A stretch of DNA of 64,000 nt from Acidimangrovimonas sediminis (GTDB taxonomy: Bacteria > Pseudomonadota > Alphaproteobacteria > Rhodobacterales > Rhodobacteraceae): NCBI RefSeq assembly GCF_002871005.1, contig NZ_PHSN01000018.1, positions 1 to 64,000 of the forward strand, given 5' to 3'. Position numbers and translations under genes: made by a program. Below are positions 42,450-51,502 of this stretch, piece after piece; position 1 is the stretch's first letter; each line of letters begins with the position of its first letter. Under the pieces are notes generated by a model, which was not told the DNA's origin, did not search any database, and was given only the letters and a program-made list of their open reading frames with translations.

Positions 42450-44150
42450 ATGAAACGTCTTCACACTGCGACCGCGATCTGCGCGGTTGCCCTTGCCGCG
42501 CCGCTTGTGGCGCCGGTGCTTGGCCCCGTGGCCGCCCCGGTGATCGGCCCGGCCTTCGCGCAATCCGCCAATGTCGAGAGCCAGCCGCGCGCCATGCTGC
42601 TGGGCACGCCGCAATCGGCCGCCAATGCGCTGTCGAAGGCCGGCATGCGGGTCTCGCTCGACCAGGCGCTGAGCACGCCCGACCTGCGCCGCGCGCTTTC
42701 GGCGCTTTATCAGGACGGCGGCAGCGGGCCGCTGGTGATCGCGCTGAACGGCACCTTTGCCCATGGTGGCGGTCAGACCTGGCTTCTGGGGTCCGACGCG
42801 GCCGGCCAGCCGACGGAGCCGGATCTTGCCACGGTCGGCGGGGTCGGGGTTGGCCTCGACACGGTGATGGCCATCGCGGCCCGCCATGCGGGGCACGCGC
42901 TGATCCTTCTGGGCGATACCGACCGCAACCCCAAGCTGGGCGCAGGGCTTGAGGTCGGGATCGGCACGCTGGACATCCCGCAGGGCGTGACGGTGATGTA
43001 CGGCCCCGCCACCAAGGTGTCGGCCTTCGCGGGCGGCGCGCTGGCACAGCGCGGGATCAGTCTGGGCGCGCTGGCCGATGCGCATTCCGAACTGAAGGCC
43101 GAGGGCTACCTGTCCGCCACCACGCCCTTCCTGCCGGAAGAGACCCGGGACGCGGGGGCGAATTCGCCTTCGTCCGTGCCGCCCTCGCCCTCCGACACCG
43201 GGGAGAGCGCGGCGTGGGATGTCGCCACCAAGGCAGATACCGAGACCGCGCTGCAGGCCTACCTCAACCGCTTTCCCAACGGCGTTCATGCCGAGGATGC
43301 CCGCCAGCAGATCGCCGCGATCAAGGCCGAGCCGAATCGCGCGCAGCGCCAGGCCGAGGATGCCCTGGGCCTGACCCGTGACCAGCGCCGGCAGGTGCAG
43401 CGCAACCTGTCGCTTCTGGGGCACGATCCGAAGGGCATCGACGGCATCTTCGGCCCCGGAACGCGCGCGGCGATTTCCGACTGGCAGGCCAGCGAGGGGG
43501 CGGCAAAGCCGACCGGCTACCTGACCGCCGCGCAGGTCGCAAAACTCGATGCCCAGGCCGCGGTGCGGCAGAAGCAGCTTGAGGCCGAGGCGGCCAAGCG
43601 CAAGCAGGAGCAGGATCGCAAGGATCGCGCCTATTGGGAAGATACCGGTGCCAAGGGCGACCGCGCCGGCCTGCAGGCCTATCTCGACCGCTACCCCGAC
43701 GGCAATTACGCCGATGTCGCGCAGGGGCGGCTCGACAAGATGGATGCGGCCAGCCACGAACGCGCCCGACACGAGGACCGCGCGGCCTGGCATCGGGCGC
43801 AGCAGGACGACACTGTCGACGCCTACCGCCAGTACCTGCACGACCAGCCGGACGGCGCCTTCGCCGATGATGCCAAGATGCGGATCCGCCAGCTGAGGGG
43901 CGGGCCGGAGGGGCCGGATCGGCAAGCGGCCCAGGCGGGTGAGGAGCAGCTCAACATGACCGGGTTCACCCGCACGCTGGTCGAGAAGCGCCTGGGGCAG
44001 CTCGGCTATGACCCGGGGCAGGCCGACGGCCAGTTTGACCGTCAGACCCGCCGCGCCATCCGCCGGTTCCAGCGAGCCGCGGGCCTGCCGCCGACCGGTT
44101 ACCTGGACCGCCAGACGCTTGTGCGGCTCGTGGCCGGCGCGGGGCAGTAG
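42450..44150 (+). CDS. Secreted caspase-like (probably inactive) protein with peptidoglycan-binding domains
   Basis: Protein of 566 residues with a signal peptide ending PAFA-Q (38). Residues about 95-200 keep the shape of a C14 caspase-like domain: LVIALNGTFAHGGGQTWLL stands where GHG...NYLLPVDA is usual, and LILLGDTDRNP where LDACRDNP is usual. The His and Cys positions appear to be Thr102 and Thr157, so catalysis is unlikely. Three repeats of the YLxxxPxGxxAxxA type follow (256-289, 395-430, 446-480), as in alphaproteobacterial caspase proteins. Two peptidoglycan-binding domains lie at about 311-368 and 502-562 (LGYDPGQADGQFDRQTRRAI). The ATG at 42450 has GAGGGAAGG upstream. It probably acts at the cell wall. 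Confidence 0.75.
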   Translation: MKRLHTATAICAVALAAPLVAPVLGPVAAPVIGPAFAQSANVESQPRAMLLGTPQSAANALSKAGMRVSLDQALSTPDLRRALSALYQDGGSGPLVIALNGTFAHGGGQTWLLGSDAAGQPTEPDLATVGGVGVGLDTVMAIAARHAGHALILLGDTDRNPKLGAGLEVGIGTLDIPQGVTVMYGPATKVSAFAGGALAQRGISLGALADAHSELKAEGYLSATTPFLPEETRDAGANSPSSVPPSPSDTGESAAWDVATKADTETALQAYLNRFPNGVHAEDARQQIAAIKAEPNRAQRQAEDALGLTRDQRRQVQRNLSLLGHDPKGIDGIFGPGTRAAISDWQASEGAAKPTGYLTAAQVAKLDAQAAVRQKQLEAEAAKRKQEQDRKDRAYWEDTGAKGDRAGLQAYLDRYPDGNYADVAQGRLDKMDAASHERARHEDRAAWHRAQQDDTVDAYRQYLHDQPDGAFADDAKMRIRQLRGGPEGPDRQAAQAGEEQLNMTGFTRTLVEKRLGQLGYDPGQADGQFDRQTRRAIRRFQRAAGLPPTGYLDRQTLVRLVAGAGQ

Positions 44151-44570
44151 CCCCGTCCGGCGCGCGCAGCGCCGTCGCCCCAGGGGCGGGCGGGCCGCGG
44201 GTGGGCCCGGGGTCGAGACTGTCCCATCCACGTCCCTGGGGACACGCTGAAGTGCCCCCCGGGCGGCCGCGCCCCCGTAATACTGCACCTGCGCAATGAT
44301 TCGCCGCAGTGCGGAAGGATTCGGGCCCCTGCCTCAAAGCCAAGCACTTGCCGCCGGAAGCGCCGCTGAAATCGGGGGCAAATGCCCCGCGGACCCGCAA
44401 CATTCGGCAGGTTCGTTGCCCATCGGTGCCAGCTTGGAACCGGAGGTGACGATTTCTTGACAGGTCGGTGTTAAGATTTCGAAACTCGATATCCCGACAT
44501 GCGCGGAAGCTTGCGACCGGGCAGTCAGGATGAACGAGAGACGCCCTGTGGGGGGCAAAGGAACGTCTGG
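44151..44570. other. 420-bp stretch without a recognised gene
   Basis: It contains GC-rich short hairpins near 44151-44290 (for example GGGCGGGCGGGCC and GGGCCCGGGG), which may end transcription of the caspase-like gene. The second half is less GC-rich. TTGACA at 44457-44462 could be a -35 box, but no fitting -10 lies 16-18 bases on. No RNA fold or protein was recognised. Confidence 0.5.
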
Positions 44571-44870
44571 GTGGAGGAAATCGTGGTTGTCGCGATGATG
44601 ATTGCCGCCATGGCCGTCGGGGCCATTTCCGCGGTTGCAGCTTTACTGGCCGGCGCGACCTGGTGGGGCGCTGTTCTGGTGTATGCCGGCGCGGGCAGCC
44701 TGTCGCTGTTTGCCGTCGCGGGCTTTGCCGTGACATGCGACGCGCGCAGGTTACGCAAGGCACGCCGGACGGCCTCCGCCTCCGGCTATGGGCGCGCGTC
44801 CTCCATCGGCTGGACTGCGCCGATGCCGGTCTCGGGCCTCTCGGCGCCTGGTCGCCACGACGCCGACTGA
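44571..44870 (+). CDS. Small two-helix membrane protein
   Basis: Predicted 99-residue protein starting at GTG 44571 with AAAGGAA upstream. Two hydrophobic helices (VVVAMMIAAMAVGAISAVAA and WGAVLVYAGAGSLSLFAVAG) form a hairpin, followed by a basic cytosolic tail (CDARRLRKARRTASASGYG). The frame is open up to 44499 as well, so the start is uncertain. I do not recognise the family. It is convergent with rpmJ. Confidence 0.5.
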   Translation: MEEIVVVAMMIAAMAVGAISAVAALLAGATWWGAVLVYAGAGSLSLFAVAGFAVTCDARRLRKARRTASASGYGRASSIGWTAPMPVSGLSAPGRHDAD

Positions 44871-44936
44871 GCGTCGCGATCCCGCTGCCCATTCGATCCG
44901 CGACGCGGAAGTCTCGGACCTTGCCGTCATGCACGA

Positions 44937-44966
44937 CTCAAAAGGCCGCCCAGAGGGCGGCCTTTC
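44937..44966 (-). terminator. Terminator of rpmJ
   Basis: AAAGGCCGCCC (44941-44951) and GGGCGGCCTTT (44955-44965) form a perfect eleven-pair stem with a three-base loop. Read on the minus strand it ends in CCTTTTGAG. It lies 26 bp after the rpmJ stop and may serve the convergent membrane-protein gene too. Confidence 0.8.
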
Positions 44967-44991
44967 GTATATTCCGTGGCTGGAGCCAGCC

Positions 44992-45117
44992 TCAGCCCTG
45001 ACGGGCCTTGAACCGCTTCTGCGTCTTGTTGATCACGTAGACGCGGCCCTTGCGGCGCACGATCTGGCAATCGCGATGACGCTGCTTGAGCGAGCGGAGC
45101 GAGTTGCGGACCTTCAT
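44992..45117 (-). CDS. rpmJ: 50S ribosomal protein L36
   Basis: Ribosomal protein L36, 41 residues: begins [20 protein letters not shown], continues [20 protein letters not shown] and ends in Gly. It is of the zinc-free type: it has one Cys (DCQ) and not the CxxC...C/H set. AGGAG lies nine bases before the ATG. The gene is bracketed by two strong hairpins, the tRNA-Val terminator upstream (45153-45188) and its own terminator downstream. Confidence 0.97.
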   Translation of the reverse strand: MKVRNSLRSLKQRHRDCQIVRRKGRVYVINKTQKRFKARQG

Positions 45118-45152
45118 CGGTCGATCTCCTGTTCGCGGCGCGCGTGCGCCTT

Positions 45153-45188
45153 GAAAAACGAAAGCCCCCGGCGTGACGCCCCGGGGGC
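45153..45188 (-). terminator. Strong terminator after tRNA-Val
   Basis: On the minus strand, GCCCCC (complement of 45183-45188), an inner GGGCGT-CA-CGCC part and GGGGGC are followed by TTTCGTTTTT. It starts 9 bp after the tRNA 3' end and ends only 35 bp before the rpmJ start codon. Confidence 0.85.
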
Positions 45189-45196
45189 GGTGAAGA

Positions 45197-45271
45197 TGGT
45201 GGGCGGTACTGGGATCGAACCAGTGGCCACTACGATGTCAACGTAGTGCTCTACCGCTGAGCTAACCGCCC
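45197..45271 (-). tRNA. tRNA-Val (anticodon GAC)
   Basis: Read on the minus strand: acceptor GGGCGGT with ACCGCCC, D arm AGCTCAGCGGTAGAGC, anticodon stem CTACG/CGTAG with loop TTGACAT giving GAC, and T arm CTGGTTCGATCCCAG. Discriminator A and CCA are encoded (45197-45200). Length is 75 bases. Confidence 0.97.
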
Positions 45272-45343
45272 ACACCCAGCGCATACCGCCCAACATCCCT
45301 TCCGAAAAGAAAGGACGCGGGACGATCCGCGTCGGTCGGTGGG

Positions 45344-45372
45344 TCTATATAAAGAGTCGGCACGCGGTTCAA
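45344..45372 (-). promoter_or_regulatory. Putative sigma-70 promoter of tRNA-Val
   Basis: On the minus strand, TTGAAC (complement of 45367-45372), 17 bases and TATAGA (complement of 45344-45349) make a good housekeeping promoter about 70 bp upstream of the tRNA. It is divergent from the N-formylglutamate amidohydrolase gene. Confidence 0.5.
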
Positions 45373-45426
45373 GAGGTTTTGGCAACTTCGCGAAACCGAT
45401 TATATTGAAGCGCCGGAGGGTAACAG

Positions 45427-46296
45427 ATGAACCGTGCCAGTACCGCCTATGACCTGTACCTGCCCGCCCGGCTCCGATCGGGTGTCGTGATCTCGTCGCC
45501 CCACTCCGGGCGCGACTATCCTTCGTCCTTCCTGGCCGCGTCGATGCTGGACCCGCACCAGATCCGTTCCTCCGAGGACGCCTTCGTCGACCTCCTCTTC
45601 GCCGAGGCGCCGCGGCTGGGGGCGCCGCTGATCTGCGCCCGCGCGCCCCGCGCCTATGTCGACCTCAACCGTGCCCGCGACGAGTTCGATCCCGCCGTGA
45701 TCGCGGGGATTCGCGCGGCGGGGCACAATCCGCGCGTCAGTTCGGGCCTGGGGGTGATTCCCCGCGTCGTGTCGAACGGTCGGGCGATCTACCGCGGCAA
45801 GATCACCCCGCACGAGGCCCGCGCCCGTATCGCCGGTTTCTGGGAGCCCTACCACGCCCGGCTTCGGATGCTGATGGACGAAGCCCGCGCCACCTTCGGC
45901 GCGGCGGTGCTCATAGATGCCCATTCGATGCCGCATGAGGCGATCCAGCATCATTCGCGACCCGGCCGCCCGGCGCCCGAGGTCGTTCTGGGCGATCGCT
46001 TCGGGGCCTCCGCCGGGCCGGAAGTGATGGCGATCCTGGAAGAGGCGTTCTCTGCCGAGGGCTTTCGCGTCGCGCGCAACACGCCCTTTGCCGGCGCCTA
46101 CATCACCCAGGCCTACGGCCGCCCCTCGCTGGGCCAGCACGTGGTCCAGGTGGAGATCGACCGCGCGCTCTACATGGATGAGGAGTCGATCCGCCCGAAT
46201 GGCCGCTTCGCCGACATCCAGGCCGCGCTGACCCGCGCCATGGCCGGGATCATCGCCGCCTCGGGGCAGGACGACCAGCCGCTGGCCGCGGAATAG
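45427..46296 (+). CDS. N-formylglutamate amidohydrolase family protein
   Basis: Zinc hydrolase of 289 residues related to N-formylglutamate deformylase (histidine breakdown). Seen: VISSPHSGRDYP near residue 21, EDAFVDLLFAEAP, YVDLNRARDEFDP (metal/substrate loop), and VLIDAHSMPHEA. GGAGGG lies just before the ATG. No hut genes are nearby, so the true substrate may be another N-formyl or N-acyl amino acid. It is convergent with dxs. Confidence 0.9.
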   Translation: MNRASTAYDLYLPARLRSGVVISSPHSGRDYPSSFLAASMLDPHQIRSSEDAFVDLLFAEAPRLGAPLICARAPRAYVDLNRARDEFDPAVIAGIRAAGHNPRVSSGLGVIPRVVSNGRAIYRGKITPHEARARIAGFWEPYHARLRMLMDEARATFGAAVLIDAHSMPHEAIQHHSRPGRPAPEVVLGDRFGASAGPEVMAILEEAFSAEGFRVARNTPFAGAYITQAYGRPSLGQHVVQVEIDRALYMDEESIRPNGRFADIQAALTRAMAGIIAASGQDDQPLAAE

Positions 46297-46357
46297 CGCG
46301 CGGAGGCGCCCCCGCCGGAAAGCGCGCCGCCCCGCCGGAAAGCACGACGTCCGGGCC

Positions 46358-48277
46358 TCAGGCCCGCCGGCTGGACAGTTCCGCGATTCCCAGCGTCTCG
46401 AGTACCTTGGCCTCGATCCGCGCGGCGTCGAGGCCGGCGACGTGATACATCGTGTCGGGGCTGGCCTGGTCGATGAAGATGTCGGGCAGCACCATCATGC
46501 GGAATTTCAGGCCCCGGTCGAACACCCCCGCGTCCGACAGCAGTTGTGCGACCTGGCTGCCAAAGCCGCCGACCGCGCCCTCCTCGATTGTGATCAGCGA
46601 TTCGTGCTCGGCCGCCAGTCGCAGGATCAGCTCACGGTCCAGCGGCTTGGCAAAGCGCGCGTTCGCGACCGTTGGCGTGATGCCCCGCTGCGCGAGCGAT
46701 TCGGCGGCTTTCTCGACCTCGGACAGGCGCGTGCCGAACGACAGGATCGCGACCCGCTTGCCCTCGCGGATCAGCCGGCCCCGGCCGATCTCCAGCACCT
46801 CGCCGCGTTCGGGCATGGTCACGCCCGAGCCTTCACCCCGCGGATAGCGGAAGGCCGAGGGGCCATCGTCGAGCGCATGCGCCGTGGCGACCATGTGCAC
46901 GAGCTCCGCCTCGTCGGCGGCGGCCATCACCACCATGCCCGGCAGGTTGGAAAGGAAGGCCACGTCGAAGGCGCCCGCATGGGTCGCCCCGTCGGCCCCC
47001 ACGAGGCCGGCGCGGTCGATGGCAAAGCGCACCGGCAGGCGCTGGATCGCGACGTCGTGCACCACCTGGTCGTAGCCGCGCTGCAGGAAGGTGGAATAGA
47101 TCGCGCAGAACGGCTTCATCCCCGCCGCGGCGAGGCCGGCCGAGAAGGTCACCGCGTGCTGCTCGGCGATGCCCACGTCGAAGCAGCGCTTCGGGAACCG
47201 CTCGGCAAAGAGGTTGAGGCCGGTGCCGTCCGGCATCGCGGCGGTCACCGCGACCACCTTGTCGTCCTGCTCGGCCTGCGACAGCAGGGCGCGGGCGAAG
47301 ACCTTGGTGTAGCTTGGCGCATTCGAGGGCGCCTTGACCTGCTTGCCGGTCAGGACGTCGAACTTGGCGGTCGCATGGCCGCGGTCGGGCGCGCCTTCGG
47401 CCGGTGCATAGCCCTTGCCCTTACGGGTGATCGCGTGAATCAGGATCGGCCCCGTGGCCCGCGCCCGCGCGGTGCGCAGCACCGGCAGCAGCTGTTCCAT
47501 GTCGTGGCCGTCGATCGGGCCGAGGTAGCTGAACCCCATCTCCTCGAACAGCGACCCGCCCACGGCCAGCGTCTTGAGCATGTCCTTGGCCCGGCGCGCG
47601 CCCAGCTGGAACGGCTCGGGCAGGAGGCTGACCGCACCCTTGGCCGCCGCCTTCAGTTCCTGGAACGGCGCCCCGGCATAGAGCCGCGAGAGATAGGCCG
47701 ACATCGCGCCGACGGGCGGGGCGATCGACATCTCGTTGTCGTTGAGGATGACGAACAGGCGCTTGCCCAGGTGGCCCGCGTTGTTCATCGCCTCGTAGGC
47801 CATGCCCGCGCTCATCGCGCCGTCGCCGATCACCGCGATCGCGTCGCCGGTGCCCTCGGCGCCCAGTTCGCGCGCCATGGCGAACCCCAGCGCCGCACTG
47901 ATCGAGGTCGACGAATGCGCCGCGCCGAACGGGTCATAGGGGCTTTCCGACCGTTTGGTGAAGCCGGACAGACCGTGTTCCTGGCGCAGGGTGCGGATCC
48001 GGTCGCGCCGCCCGGTAAGGATCTTGTGGGGATAGCACTGGTGGCCGACATCCCAGACCAGCTTGTCGCGCGGGGTGTCGAACACTGCGTGGATCGCCAC
48101 CGTCAGTTCGACCACGCCCAGCCCGGCGCCAAGGTGTCCGCCGGTTTCGCTCACCGCGCTGATCGTCTCGGCGCGCAGCTCGTCCGCCAGCTGTTTCAAC
48201 TCGCGGTCGGTCAGTGCCTTGAGGTCTGCAGGAAGCTTTACCCGGTCGAGCACCGGGGTCTTGGGTCGGTCGGTCAT
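46358..48277 (-). CDS. dxs: 1-deoxy-D-xylulose-5-phosphate synthase
   Basis: Thiamine-diphosphate enzyme joining pyruvate and glyceraldehyde 3-phosphate, the first step of the MEP isoprenoid pathway. It has 639 residues. [14 protein letters not shown] and [16 protein letters not shown] carry the catalytic His and the ThDP-binding site; [15 protein letters not shown] is the transketolase-like middle domain. The ATG at 48277 ([11 protein letters not shown]) has GAGGGGCGCC upstream; longer frames run into ispA. It is last of the deacetylase-xseB-ispA-dxs operon, 19 bp after ispA. In phototrophic relatives this feeds carotenoid and bacteriochlorophyll synthesis. Confidence 0.98.
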   Translation of the reverse strand: MTDRPKTPVLDRVKLPADLKALTDRELKQLADELRAETISAVSETGGHLGAGLGVVELTVAIHAVFDTPRDKLVWDVGHQCYPHKILTGRRDRIRTLRQEHGLSGFTKRSESPYDPFGAAHSSTSISAALGFAMARELGAEGTGDAIAVIGDGAMSAGMAYEAMNNAGHLGKRLFVILNDNEMSIAPPVGAMSAYLSRLYAGAPFQELKAAAKGAVSLLPEPFQLGARRAKDMLKTLAVGGSLFEEMGFSYLGPIDGHDMEQLLPVLRTARARATGPILIHAITRKGKGYAPAEGAPDRGHATAKFDVLTGKQVKAPSNAPSYTKVFARALLSQAEQDDKVVAVTAAMPDGTGLNLFAERFPKRCFDVGIAEQHAVTFSAGLAAAGMKPFCAIYSTFLQRGYDQVVHDVAIQRLPVRFAIDRAGLVGADGATHAGAFDVAFLSNLPGMVVMAAADEAELVHMVATAHALDDGPSAFRYPRGEGSGVTMPERGEVLEIGRGRLIREGKRVAILSFGTRLSEVEKAAESLAQRGITPTVANARFAKPLDRELILRLAAEHESLITIEEGAVGGFGSQVAQLLSDAGVFDRGLKFRMMVLPDIFIDQASPDTMYHVAGLDAARIEAKVLETLGIAELSSRRA

Positions 48278-48296
48278 GGCGCCCCTCCTCGGGGAA

Positions 48297-49163
48297 TTAC
48301 ATCTCGCGGGCAATAACGAAGCGGGCCGCCTGTCGCAAGGTTTCCGCCCTGTCGCCATAAGCGGAAAGCGCCGCGCAGGCCTCGTCGACCAGCGCGCCGG
48401 CCCGGGCCTTCGCCCCTTCGAGGCCAAGCAGCGACACGAAGGTCGCCTTGCCCGCCTCGGCATCCTTCTGCAGCCGCTTGCCGGCCTTCTCGGCATCGCC
48501 CTCGACATCAAGGATGTCGTCGGCGATCTGGAAGGCAAGGCCCAGAGCATCGGCATAACGCCCAAGCGCCGCCGGATCCGCCCCTGCGATCACTGCCCCT
48601 GCCTCGGCCGACCAGCGAATGAGCGCGCCGGTCTTGCCCGCCTGCAACGCGGTGATCTGGTCCAGCGTCAGCGGCCGGGTCGCCGTCTCGGCCGCGATGT
48701 CGAGAGCCTGGCCCAGCACCATGCCCTCCGCCCCGGCGGCCTTCGCCATCCTGGCAACCAGCGCGATGCGCCGATCCGCCGGCCCCAGCGCCGGGACGGC
48801 CAGCAATTCGAAGGCCAGCGTCTGCAGGGCATCGCCAGCCAGCACCGCCGTCGCCTCGTCCCACTTCACATGCACTGTGGGTTGGCCCCGGCGCAGGTCG
48901 TCGTCATCCATTGACGGCAGGTCGTCGTGCACCAGGGAATAGGCGTGCATCGCCTCGACCGCCGCGGCGGCGATCACCGAGACCTCGGGCGCCACCCCGT
49001 GCAGGCGCGCGCCTTCCATCACCAGGAAGCCGCGCAGCCGCTTGCCGCCGCGCACGGCGTAGCGCATGGCATGAATCACCGGCTGATCGGCCCGGGCCGA
49101 CAGCGCGTTCTCCAGCCGGGCCGCGATCAGCGCCGCGTCCTCGGCCAGCACCTCGGGAAACAT
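48297..49163 (-). CDS. ispA: Farnesyl (polyprenyl) diphosphate synthase
   Basis: Short-chain trans-prenyltransferase of 288 residues. The first Asp-rich motif is [14 protein letters not shown], with the two extra residues typical of bacterial farnesyl diphosphate synthases; the second is [25 protein letters not shown] near residue 40 is the substrate Lys/Arg site. It starts 3 bp after xseB and precedes dxs, so early and middle isoprenoid steps are co-expressed. Confidence 0.96.
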   Translation of the reverse strand: MFPEVLAEDAALIAARLENALSARADQPVIHAMRYAVRGGKRLRGFLVMEGARLHGVAPEVSVIAAAAVEAMHAYSLVHDDLPSMDDDDLRRGQPTVHVKWDEATAVLAGDALQTLAFELLAVPALGPADRRIALVARMAKAAGAEGMVLGQALDIAAETATRPLTLDQITALQAGKTGALIRWSAEAGAVIAGADPAALGRYADALGLAFQIADDILDVEGDAEKAGKRLQKDAEAGKATFVSLLGLEGAKARAGALVDEACAALSAYGDRAETLRQAARFVIAREM

Positions 49164-49166
49164 GGG

Positions 49167-49418
49167 TTACAGCCCTTCGGCGGGATCGGTGCCGACCGCG
49201 CGCCCTTCGGCGGCGCGGATCTTCTCGACCTTCTCCTCGGCGGCCTTGAGCATCGCCTCGCAGCGCGCCTTCAGCGCCGCGCCGCGTTCGTAAAGCGCGA
49301 TCGACTGTTCCAGCGGCACGTCGCCGCGCTCCAGCTTGCCGACCACCTGCTCAAGCTCGGCCATCGCCTGCTCGAAGCTCATCTGGTCCACCGGGCTATT
49401 GCTGGGGGTCTCGCTCAT
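49167..49418 (-). CDS. xseB: Exodeoxyribonuclease VII small subunit
   Basis: Small subunit of 83 residues, all helical: [20 protein letters not shown] and [18 protein letters not shown] match the family closely. It caps and activates the XseA nuclease, which is not in this window. Its ATG overlaps the stop of the deacetylase-like gene (TGATG), indicating coupling. Confidence 0.96.
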   Translation of the reverse strand: MSETPSNSPVDQMSFEQAMAELEQVVGKLERGDVPLEQSIALYERGAALKARCEAMLKAAEEKVEKIRAAEGRAVGTDPAEGL

Positions 49419-50341
49419 CGGCTCCGCTCCGTCAGTCCGCGCACATGGGTGGCCGTGCATTCGGCCAGCGCCTGCAAATCATATCCCCCCTCGAGTGTCG
49501 AGACCACCCGCCCGCCGCAGTGGCGACCCGCCAGCGTCAGGATCTCTTCGGTGAGCCAGCCGAAGTCGCCCGCCTGCCAGTTCAGCTGCGCCAGCGGGTC
49601 GGCGGCATGCGAATCGAACCCGGCGGAGACGATGATGAGTTCCGGCGCAAAGGCGTCGACCGCCGGCAGGATCACCCGCTCATAAGCGGCGCGCATCTCG
49701 GCGCCGCCGGTCCCGGGGGCGAGCGGCACGTTCAGCACGTTGTTCAGCGCGCCGCGCTCCTCCGTCCGTCCGGTCCCGGGGTAGAGCGGTATCTGGTGTG
49801 AGGAGCAGAACAGCGTCCGTCCCTCGTGCCACAGAAGATCCTGCGTGCCATTGCCGTGGTGGACGTCGAAGTCGACGATGGCGACGCGGGAAAGACCGTG
49901 GTGATCCAGCGCCCGTTTCGCCCCGATCGCCGCGCTTCCGAACAGGCAGAAACCCATCGGCGTCTCGCGCTCGGCATGGTGGCCGGGCGGGCGGCAGCCG
50001 ACGAAGGCGGTCGTGTCCTCGCCGCCCAGCACCGCATCGACCGCGGCGCAGATCCCGCCGACGCCGCGCAGCGCCGCCGCCCACGACCCGGGCGAGAGGT
50101 AGGTGTCGCCGTCGAGCATGGTCCAGCCTTCCTCGGGCACCGCGTTGCGGATCCGCGCGATGTATCCCTCCGGGTGGCAGCGCGCGATCTCGGCCTCGTC
50201 GCCGATCGGCGCCAAGCGCCGGTCGAGCCCTTCGACCGTTTCCAGCGCGGCGGCCACGGCCTTCATCCGCGCGTGCTGTTCCGGGTGGCCCGGCGGCTCG
50301 CGGTGCCCCAGGCAATCCTCGTGCGTGTAGACGATGGTCAT
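49415..50341 (-). CDS. Histone-deacetylase-family hydrolase
   Basis: Class II HDAC-like zinc amidohydrolase of 308 residues. [18 protein letters not shown] has the catalytic His pair, [13 protein letters not shown] has Asp and His zinc ligands, and [12 protein letters not shown] the third ligand Asp. These bacterial enzymes act on acetyl-polyamines, short-chain acyl amides or acetylated proteins. The ATG at 50341 (MTIVYTHED) is the family start. It leads the xseB-ispA-dxs operon, an order common in Rhodobacterales. Confidence 0.95.
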   Translation of the reverse strand: MTIVYTHEDCLGHREPPGHPEQHARMKAVAAALETVEGLDRRLAPIGDEAEIARCHPEGYIARIRNAVPEEGWTMLDGDTYLSPGSWAAALRGVGGICAAVDAVLGGEDTTAFVGCRPPGHHAERETPMGFCLFGSAAIGAKRALDHHGLSRVAIVDFDVHHGNGTQDLLWHEGRTLFCSSHQIPLYPGTGRTEERGALNNVLNVPLAPGTGGAEMRAAYERVILPAVDAFAPELIIVSAGFDSHAADPLAQLNWQAGDFGWLTEEILTLAGRHCGGRVVSTLEGGYDLQALAECTATHVRGLTERSR

Positions 50342-50500
50342 GCGCCCCTCCCCTGGCCTTCGTTCGGCAGAGGATACTCCGGTGTTTGCGCGGCGCAACC
50401 AGGGCGAGAGACGCAAGGCACGGTGCGCGCCCGGCCGCCCACCGCCCGGGCGCCCCGAGGACATGACCCGACCGGGACGCGCCCGGCCCGGGGCGCGATC

Positions 50501-51322
50501 CTACCGCTTGGCGCCCCAGCTCAGCGAGGCGTGCTGGCGGGTCCAGAATTCGCCCATCAGCCCGACCATCAGACAGGCGATGCAGACGTAGATCGGGTAT
50601 TCGAGGTTGGAATTGTGCGGGTTGTAATTGATGAAGATGAAGCCGCGCGACTGGTCGATGATATGGAACAGCGGGTTCCAGTCGAAATACGAAAGCAGCG
50701 TCGGGGTCAGCGTATTGGCCACGAACATCTTGCCCGAGGCGATCATGTTGGCCCGCATGTAGACCAGCGACAGGATCCCGATCACCTCCGGAGACCATGG
50801 CTTGAAGGCGCGGAACACCATGCCGATCGCGATCCCCGAGAACCAGGCCAGCAACAGCACCCCCATCGCCTGCACGGGTTCGTAGATCACGAAGGGGGTG
50901 AAGGCGCAGTAATAGATCGTCAGTACGACGACCATCGACAGCACCTGCACGTAAAGCGTACCCAGGGCCGCCGCCCCGATCGACACGATCGTGTTCATCG
51001 GCGCGTGTTTCATCATCTGCGAGGTCGGTCCGTCCGCCGCCACCACGGCGCCCATGGTCTTGGTGTGGGTCATGAACATGAACACGCCCGACATGATGTA
51101 GAGCACGAAGTCGCCCCGGATCGAGGTGGAGCGCAGCTTCAGCACCACGATCAGCACGTAGAACACGACGATCAGAAGGACCGTCTGCACCATGTTCAGC
51201 AACAGGCCGACGATCGCGTTGCGGTGGGTCTTGCGCACGTGGCGCACCGCGGCATGGTAGATCAGCTCCAGCTGGCCGAACGCCAGACGCAGCGTCGAGG
51301 GCGGAAGATCCTGCCTGAACAT
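50501..51322 (-). CDS. Polysaccharide ABC exporter permease, KpsM-like
   Basis: ABC-2-type permease of 273 residues with six hydrophobic helices. It starts with a cytosolic stretch (LAFGQLELIYHAAVRHVRKTHRNAI) and ends ASLSWGAKR. It resembles permeases that export capsular polysaccharide or O-antigen. The ATG at 51322 (MFRQDL) is chosen: GGCAGGAA lies upstream, while longer frames pass through a short tandem repeat. No ATPase partner (KpsT) is in the window. It is divergent from the cysQ-kdsB-glycosyltransferase run across 180 bp. Confidence 0.85.
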   Translation of the reverse strand: MFRQDLPPSTLRLAFGQLELIYHAAVRHVRKTHRNAIVGLLLNMVQTVLLIVVFYVLIVVLKLRSTSIRGDFVLYIMSGVFMFMTHTKTMGAVVAADGPTSQMMKHAPMNTIVSIGAAALGTLYVQVLSMVVVLTIYYCAFTPFVIYEPVQAMGVLLLAWFSGIAIGMVFRAFKPWSPEVIGILSLVYMRANMIASGKMFVANTLTPTLLSYFDWNPLFHIIDQSRGFIFINYNPHNSNLEYPIYVCIACLMVGLMGEFWTRQHASLSWGAKR

Positions 51323-51360
51323 GCCGTCGATTCCTGCCTCGCTCGCATCGCCCCCGGAGG

Positions 51361-51396
51361 CGGTCTCCAGGGCGGTCTCCAGAGTTGTCTCCGGTG
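51361..51396. repeat. Three imperfect 12-bp repeats upstream of the KpsM-like gene
   Basis: CGGTCTCCAGGG (51361), CGGTCTCCAGAG (51373) and TTGTCTCCGGTG (51385) lie in the region shared by the divergent KpsM-like and cysQ genes. If the permease had a longer N-terminus they would encode a Glu-Thr-Ala/Leu repeat. Confidence 0.5.
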
Positions 51397-51502
51397 GAAA
51401 TCCCGGCGAATGCTTGCCGTCCGGTGCTATCGGGATGATAAGGAAGCGGACCCCTTGAATCAACTGCCGGGCGCGAAACCCCCGCCCGCACGAGGAGAAA
51501 CA

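Noticed and set aside
44457-44485. TTGACA as promoter of the small membrane protein at 44571
   Set aside because: A perfect -35 box but no acceptable -10 box at 16-18 bp spacing, so no promoter was called.
46305-46345. Direct repeat of CCCGCCGGAAAGC between the amidohydrolase and dxs genes
   Set aside because: Two short GC-rich copies only; too little to call an element.
46442-48316. Long plus-strand frame opposite dxs
   Set aside because: Antisense shadow of dxs, with no recognisable domain.
49826-51502. Open frame in front of and continuous with cysQ
   Set aside because: It is antisense to the deacetylase and KpsM-like genes. CysQ begins at 51503 with a good ribosome-binding site.
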